From positions 1,798,001-1,862,000 of the forward strand of contig NZ_JACKXE010000001.1 of the NCBI RefSeq assembly GCF_014212315.1: a DNA stretch of 64,000 bases. The letters are read 5' to 3'. Under the pieces are notes generated by a model. The model saw only the letters and a program-made list of their open reading frames with translations, did no database searches and was not told where the DNA came from. Position numbers and translations under genes: made by a program. Source of the DNA: Nocardioides luti (GTDB lineage: Bacteria; Actinomycetota; Actinomycetes; Propionibacteriales; Nocardioidaceae). Of this stretch, positions 61,474 to 64,000 are shown piece after piece (the first letter of the stretch is position 1; each line of letters begins with the position of its first letter).

Positions 61474-62574
61474 TCAGGCCGGGCTCACCCTCACGTCGCG
61501 GTGCCAGGACTCGGTGACGTACTTCGTCGTCCAGCCCATCGAGGTGTAGAGCCCCGCCGCGCCGGTCGGGGAGTCGGCGTCGACCTCGAGGCCGACGCGG
61601 TCCCGGCCGCGGGTCGCGGCGTCGGAGATGATCGTGGCGAGCAGGCCCTTGGCCACGCCGCGGCCGCGGGCGGCCTCGAGCACGCCGAGGTAGGACACGT
61701 AGGAGCCGTCCGGGCCCGAGGAGCTCTCGGAGACGGTGCCGATGAGGGCGCCGACCGGCTGGGGGGCGTCGCCGTCGGTGAGCTCGGCCAGCCACCAGTG
61801 GTCCCAGCGGTGGCCGGGGTCCTCGCGGAGCCGGTGGAGGAACTCCTCGAAGGTCTCCTCGCTGGAGTTGAAGTGGTCGACGAAGGCACCCTCGAGCACC
61901 TCGTGGACCTCGCGCAGGTCGTCCTCGTCGGGCAGGCCCGAGCCGCTGCGCCGGACCAGCCGGAAGACGACTCCGTCCTTCTCCCAGTGGTCGGGCGACT
62001 CGGCGAGAGCGGCCTCCTCCGGGGTGACCGGCCGGGTCATCTGCCACCAGGTGCGGACCCGCTCGAAGCCGGCACCGGCCAGCCACGCGTGCTGGCGCTC
62101 GTCGTCCTGGAAGGCACCGGTGTCGATCTGCTGGGTCTCCAGCCCGCGGGCCGCACCCACGGCCTGCGCCTGGCCGACGGCCCACTCGACGAGCACGTCG
62201 GAGCAGCGGGCCGCGACGTCGTCGTCGAGGCCGCGCTCGACGATGTGCACGAACAGCATCCGGCCGACCGAGCGGTCGTGCACGCTGCCCCAGGCGCGGA
62301 TCTCGCCCTCGGGGTCGCGCACGACGACGTTCTCGCGCGTGCGGAGCCCGTGCTCGGAGACCTCGACGAGCACGTCGTCGACGCCGGAGCCGGCCCAGCC
62401 GCGACCCTGGCGCTCGTGGGCGCGCAGCAGGTGCGTCAGCCGGGCCACCGTGAAGCGGTCCGCCGGGTCGGGCGGGACGACCTCCCAGCCGGCCGGCAGC
62501 CCGTGGTTGTCACCGAGCACCTCGTCGGGGTCGCTCTCGAACCTGGAGTCCTCGGGAATCACGGGGCTGATCAT
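61474..62574 (-). CDS. Two-domain GNAT acetyltransferase
   Basis: 366 residues with two GNAT-like halves. The C-terminal half holds the acetyl-CoA motif VSYLGVLEAARGRGVAKGLL and LEVDADSPTGAAGLYTSMGW; the N-terminal half (VARLTHLLRAHERQG, HIVERGLDDDV) is more diverged. The layout is like MshD, the mycothiol synthase, but it is not clear that it is MshD. ATG 62574 is used; a longer start lies over the terminator hairpin. It stands at the border of the wall-polymer cluster. Confidence 0.75.
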   Translation of the reverse strand: MISPVIPEDSRFESDPDEVLGDNHGLPAGWEVVPPDPADRFTVARLTHLLRAHERQGRGWAGSGVDDVLVEVSEHGLRTRENVVVRDPEGEIRAWGSVHDRSVGRMLFVHIVERGLDDDVAARCSDVLVEWAVGQAQAVGAARGLETQQIDTGAFQDDERQHAWLAGAGFERVRTWWQMTRPVTPEEAALAESPDHWEKDGVVFRLVRRSGSGLPDEDDLREVHEVLEGAFVDHFNSSEETFEEFLHRLREDPGHRWDHWWLAELTDGDAPQPVGALIGTVSESSSGPDGSYVSYLGVLEAARGRGVAKGLLATIISDAATRGRDRVGLEVDADSPTGAAGLYTSMGWTTKYVTESWHRDVRVSPA

Positions 62575-62592
62575 GCCGTACGGGCGGAAACG

Positions 62593-62629
62593 CACCGACC
62601 CGCCCGTGGGATCCACGGGCGGGTCGGTG
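62593..62629 (-). terminator. Strong hairpin after the coiled-coil membrane protein gene
   Basis: CACCGACCCGCCCGTGG, three-base loop, then the exact complement: a perfect 17-bp stem, starting 36 bases after the stop of the coiled-coil protein gene. It probably ends the folK-DUF3180-coiled-coil transcript and also insulates the GNAT gene. Confidence 0.7.
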
Positions 62630-62664
62630 TGCGGTCGTGCTCCGGGGCGCGGCCCCGGGACGGG

Positions 62665-63273
62665 TCAGGCGTGTCGGCGGGCCGGGGTGGTCTGCCAGGC
62701 GGCGAGCTCGGCGCGCAGGACGTCGAGCTCCTGCTCCAGCTCGGCGACCCGGACGATCGCCTCGGCGGCGCGCTCCTCGGACTCGTCGAGGCGGACCGTG
62801 AGGCCACGGCCCTCCTGCTCGGCGACGTCCGCGCGACGGGCCTCGGCGCCCCGCTTGCGGGTGGCCTCGGCCGCCCGCTTCTGCGCGGAGGTCAGGGCGA
62901 TCTCGAGCTCACCGATGGTGTGCTCGTGCGCGGCGATGCGGGCCTGCATCGTCGCGGTGTGCGCAGCCTGCTCGGCCGTGCGGGTGACGGTCAGGTCGCG
63001 GTAGGCCTGGGCCTGCTCGGCCCGGTCCCGGGCCGCCTCGCGGCGGGCGTCCATCAGCTCGGAGTGGGTGATGCGGGTGGCGGCAGCGCCGAGGACGACG
63101 CCGAGCCCGGCAGCGAGCGTGACGAAGAGCCACGAACCGCTGAGGACGGCGCCGAGGACGACGAGCGCCGAGATCGCGATGAGTCCGGCGGCGACCGTGA
63201 GCCTGGTGCTCCGCTGCCGACGGCGGGCCGCGGGGGCCCGGGTGCTGGGGGCCCTGCTGATGGAGGAAGGCAT
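62665..63273 (-). CDS. Membrane protein with long coiled coil
   Basis: 202 residues. After a basic start come two hydrophobic segments (residues about 25-68), then a long charged helix rich in Ala/Glu/Arg with heptad-like spacing (AEQAQAYRDLTVT, IGELEIALTSAQKRAAEATR, VAELEQELDVLRAELAAW), so a membrane-anchored coiled coil facing the cytoplasm is likely. No catalytic motif is seen. Position next to DUF3180 and folK is shared with an uncharacterised mycobacterial membrane protein. Function is unknown. Confidence 0.75.
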   Translation of the reverse strand: MPSSISRAPSTRAPAARRRQRSTRLTVAAGLIAISALVVLGAVLSGSWLFVTLAAGLGVVLGAAATRITHSELMDARREAARDRAEQAQAYRDLTVTRTAEQAAHTATMQARIAAHEHTIGELEIALTSAQKRAAEATRKRGAEARRADVAEQEGRGLTVRLDESEERAAEAIVRVAELEQELDVLRAELAAWQTTPARRHA

Positions 63274-63283
63274 GAACAGCAGG

Positions 63284-63769
63284 TTAGGTGTCGTCGGCGT
63301 CGGAACGGACGCGACACGCACGCTCGAGGAGCACCGCCGTGATGGTGATCGCCACACCGCCGGCGGCCGCGCCGAGGGAGCGCCACTCCCGCTGGCTGGC
63401 CAGCTCGGCGTCCACACCGAGCCAGCTGACGGCGTACCCGAGGTAGCCGCCGGCCGCCAGGGCCCCCACCAGGGCGGAGGCGCGGCCCAGCACGAGGCGG
63501 TTCACGGCGAGGTGCGGCGCGAGGCGCTCGCGGTGCACGTGCAGGGCCCGGTGGGTCAGCCAGGCGGTGCCGCCGAGGATCGCGGCGACGAGGAACAGCG
63601 CCACCACCTGGGCCCAGGTGATGATCGGGGCGGTGCCGCCGACCCGCTCGGCGAGCGGGTGCAGCAGCCAGCCGCCGACCAGGCCGAGCACCGCGCAGGT
63701 GCCCAGCGCGGCGGGGGACGTGGGCCGGAGCTGCCCGCCCGACGGTTCGTCGGGCGGGTCGGGCGTCAC
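63284..63769 (-). CDS. DUF3180 family membrane protein
   Basis: 161 residues with four predicted membrane helices (LGTCAVLGLVGGWLLHPLAE, VVALFLVAAILGGTAWLTH, LVGALAAGGYLGYAVSWLG, AAAGGVAITITAVLLERA). The DUF3180 signature region AVNRLVLGRASALVGALA is present. Start is GTG 63769, overlapping the folK stop by four bases. It is a conserved actinobacterial neighbour of folK with unknown function. Confidence 0.85.
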   Translation of the reverse strand: MTPDPPDEPSGGQLRPTSPAALGTCAVLGLVGGWLLHPLAERVGGTAPIITWAQVVALFLVAAILGGTAWLTHRALHVHRERLAPHLAVNRLVLGRASALVGALAAGGYLGYAVSWLGVDAELASQREWRSLGAAAGGVAITITAVLLERACRVRSDADDT

Positions 63770-64000
63770 TGGATCTCGAGCGTCAGGTCGTCCCGACGCG
63801 ACACACCGGACTGGTCGGCCTTCTCGAGCAGGTCGGCGATGGGGCCGAGGTCGGGGAACTCCGCGTCGGGCTCGAGGTCGAACCAGGGCTGCAGGACGAA
63901 GGCGCGCTCGGCGGCGCGCGGGTGCGGCAGCCGCAGCGTGTCGTCGTCGCTGCGACGGTCGCCGACCACGATCAGGTCGACGTCGAGGGTGCGCGGGGCG
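63766..64000 (-). CDS. folK: 6-hydroxymethyl-7,8-dihydropterin pyrophosphokinase, C-terminal part
   Basis: The last 77 codons of FolK, which transfers pyrophosphate from ATP to hydroxymethyldihydropterin in folate synthesis. The signature RTLDVDLIVVGD lies at the window edge and LPHPRAAERAFVLQP follows, both family hallmarks. The N-terminal part and probable folB/folP lie beyond the window. The stop overlaps the DUF3180 start. Confidence 0.92.
   Translation of the reverse strand, partial: APRTLDVDLIVVGDRRSDDDTLRLPHPRAAERAFVLQPWFDLEPDAEFPDLGPIADLLEKADQSGVSRRDDLTLEIQ

Noticed and set aside
61474..62574. Calling the two-domain GNAT protein mycothiol synthase MshD
   Set aside because: The two-domain layout fits, but length and conserved substrate residues cannot be confirmed by eye and the genomic context gives no mycothiol genes.
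1..64000. CRISPR arrays, tRNA or rRNA genes, insertion sequences, prophage genes
   Set aside because: No regular direct repeats with spacers, no cloverleaf-like TTCGANTC pattern in a gap, no transposase or phage-type proteins were found by reading; the absence is only by eye.

Overview
The window is dense, very GC-rich coding DNA from a high-GC actinobacterium. GTG starts and ATGA/GTGA overlaps are frequent. Gene content includes Lsr2, ClpC, Rex with haem genes, a BldN/RsbN-type sigma/anti-sigma pair, DisA next to RadA, an actinobacterial bS22 and a MycP-free pan/nad block. Cell-wall teichoic-acid-type genes and the general look of the proteins suggest a Nocardioides-like member of the Nocardioidaceae; the genus is inference. 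No rRNA, tRNA, CRISPR array, insertion sequence, prophage or replication origin was seen, and no stretch longer than about 300 bases lacks a gene or leader.

Layout. 1-9.7 kb: cytochrome-c/haem region. It holds a TlpA-like lipoprotein, a histidine phosphatase and hemL, then a secreted lytic transglycosylase, then the rex-hemA-hemC-cobA/hemD-hemB operon on the minus strand behind a probable Rex operator. 9.9-11.7 kb: acyl-CoA ligase and glutaredoxin. 11.8-14.9 kb: HAD phosphatase, BldN-like sigma factor and RsbN-like membrane anti-sigma factor, with a BldD-box-like palindrome and a BldN-type promoter candidate. 15-19 kb: acyltransferase, SDR epimerase, bS22, excisionase-type HTH and AcuC. 19.1-20.3 kb: trpS behind a classical attenuator with a Trp-Trp leader peptide. 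20.4-29.7 kb: a long minus-strand run (hydrolases including a haloalkane dehalogenase homologue, DsbA-like protein, proline metabolism, ABC exporter with TetR, sugar isomerase, Ppx/GppA). 29.7-37.5 kb: small conserved genes, LacI regulator, radA-disA, mutY. 37.6-47.3 kb: clpC, lsr2, coaX, nadC, nadB, panD, panC and a DUF2520 protein.

47.4-61.4 kb is the most accessory-looking part: a wall-polymer cluster. It contains a LicD-methyltransferase fusion, a bifunctional CDP-ribitol synthase (cytidylyltransferase plus reductase), four sulfotransferase-like proteins and two giant TagF-like polymerases with glycosyltransferase-type N-termini. It separates the DUF2520-panC-panD-coaX-lsr2-clpC block from the folK-DUF3180 end (62.6-64 kb), which lie close together in mycobacteria. 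The simplest reading is a locus for a poly(polyol-phosphate) surface polymer that may carry sulfate; this is inferred from gene families, not shown.

Other sequence-level points of interest are an in-frame insertion of about 60 bp of palindrome-rich repeat DNA inside nadB, a composite ClgR/sigma-R-like promoter in front of clpC, recurring 28-30 bp palindromes between convergent genes, and a long inverted repeat between tetR and the ABC exporter genes.
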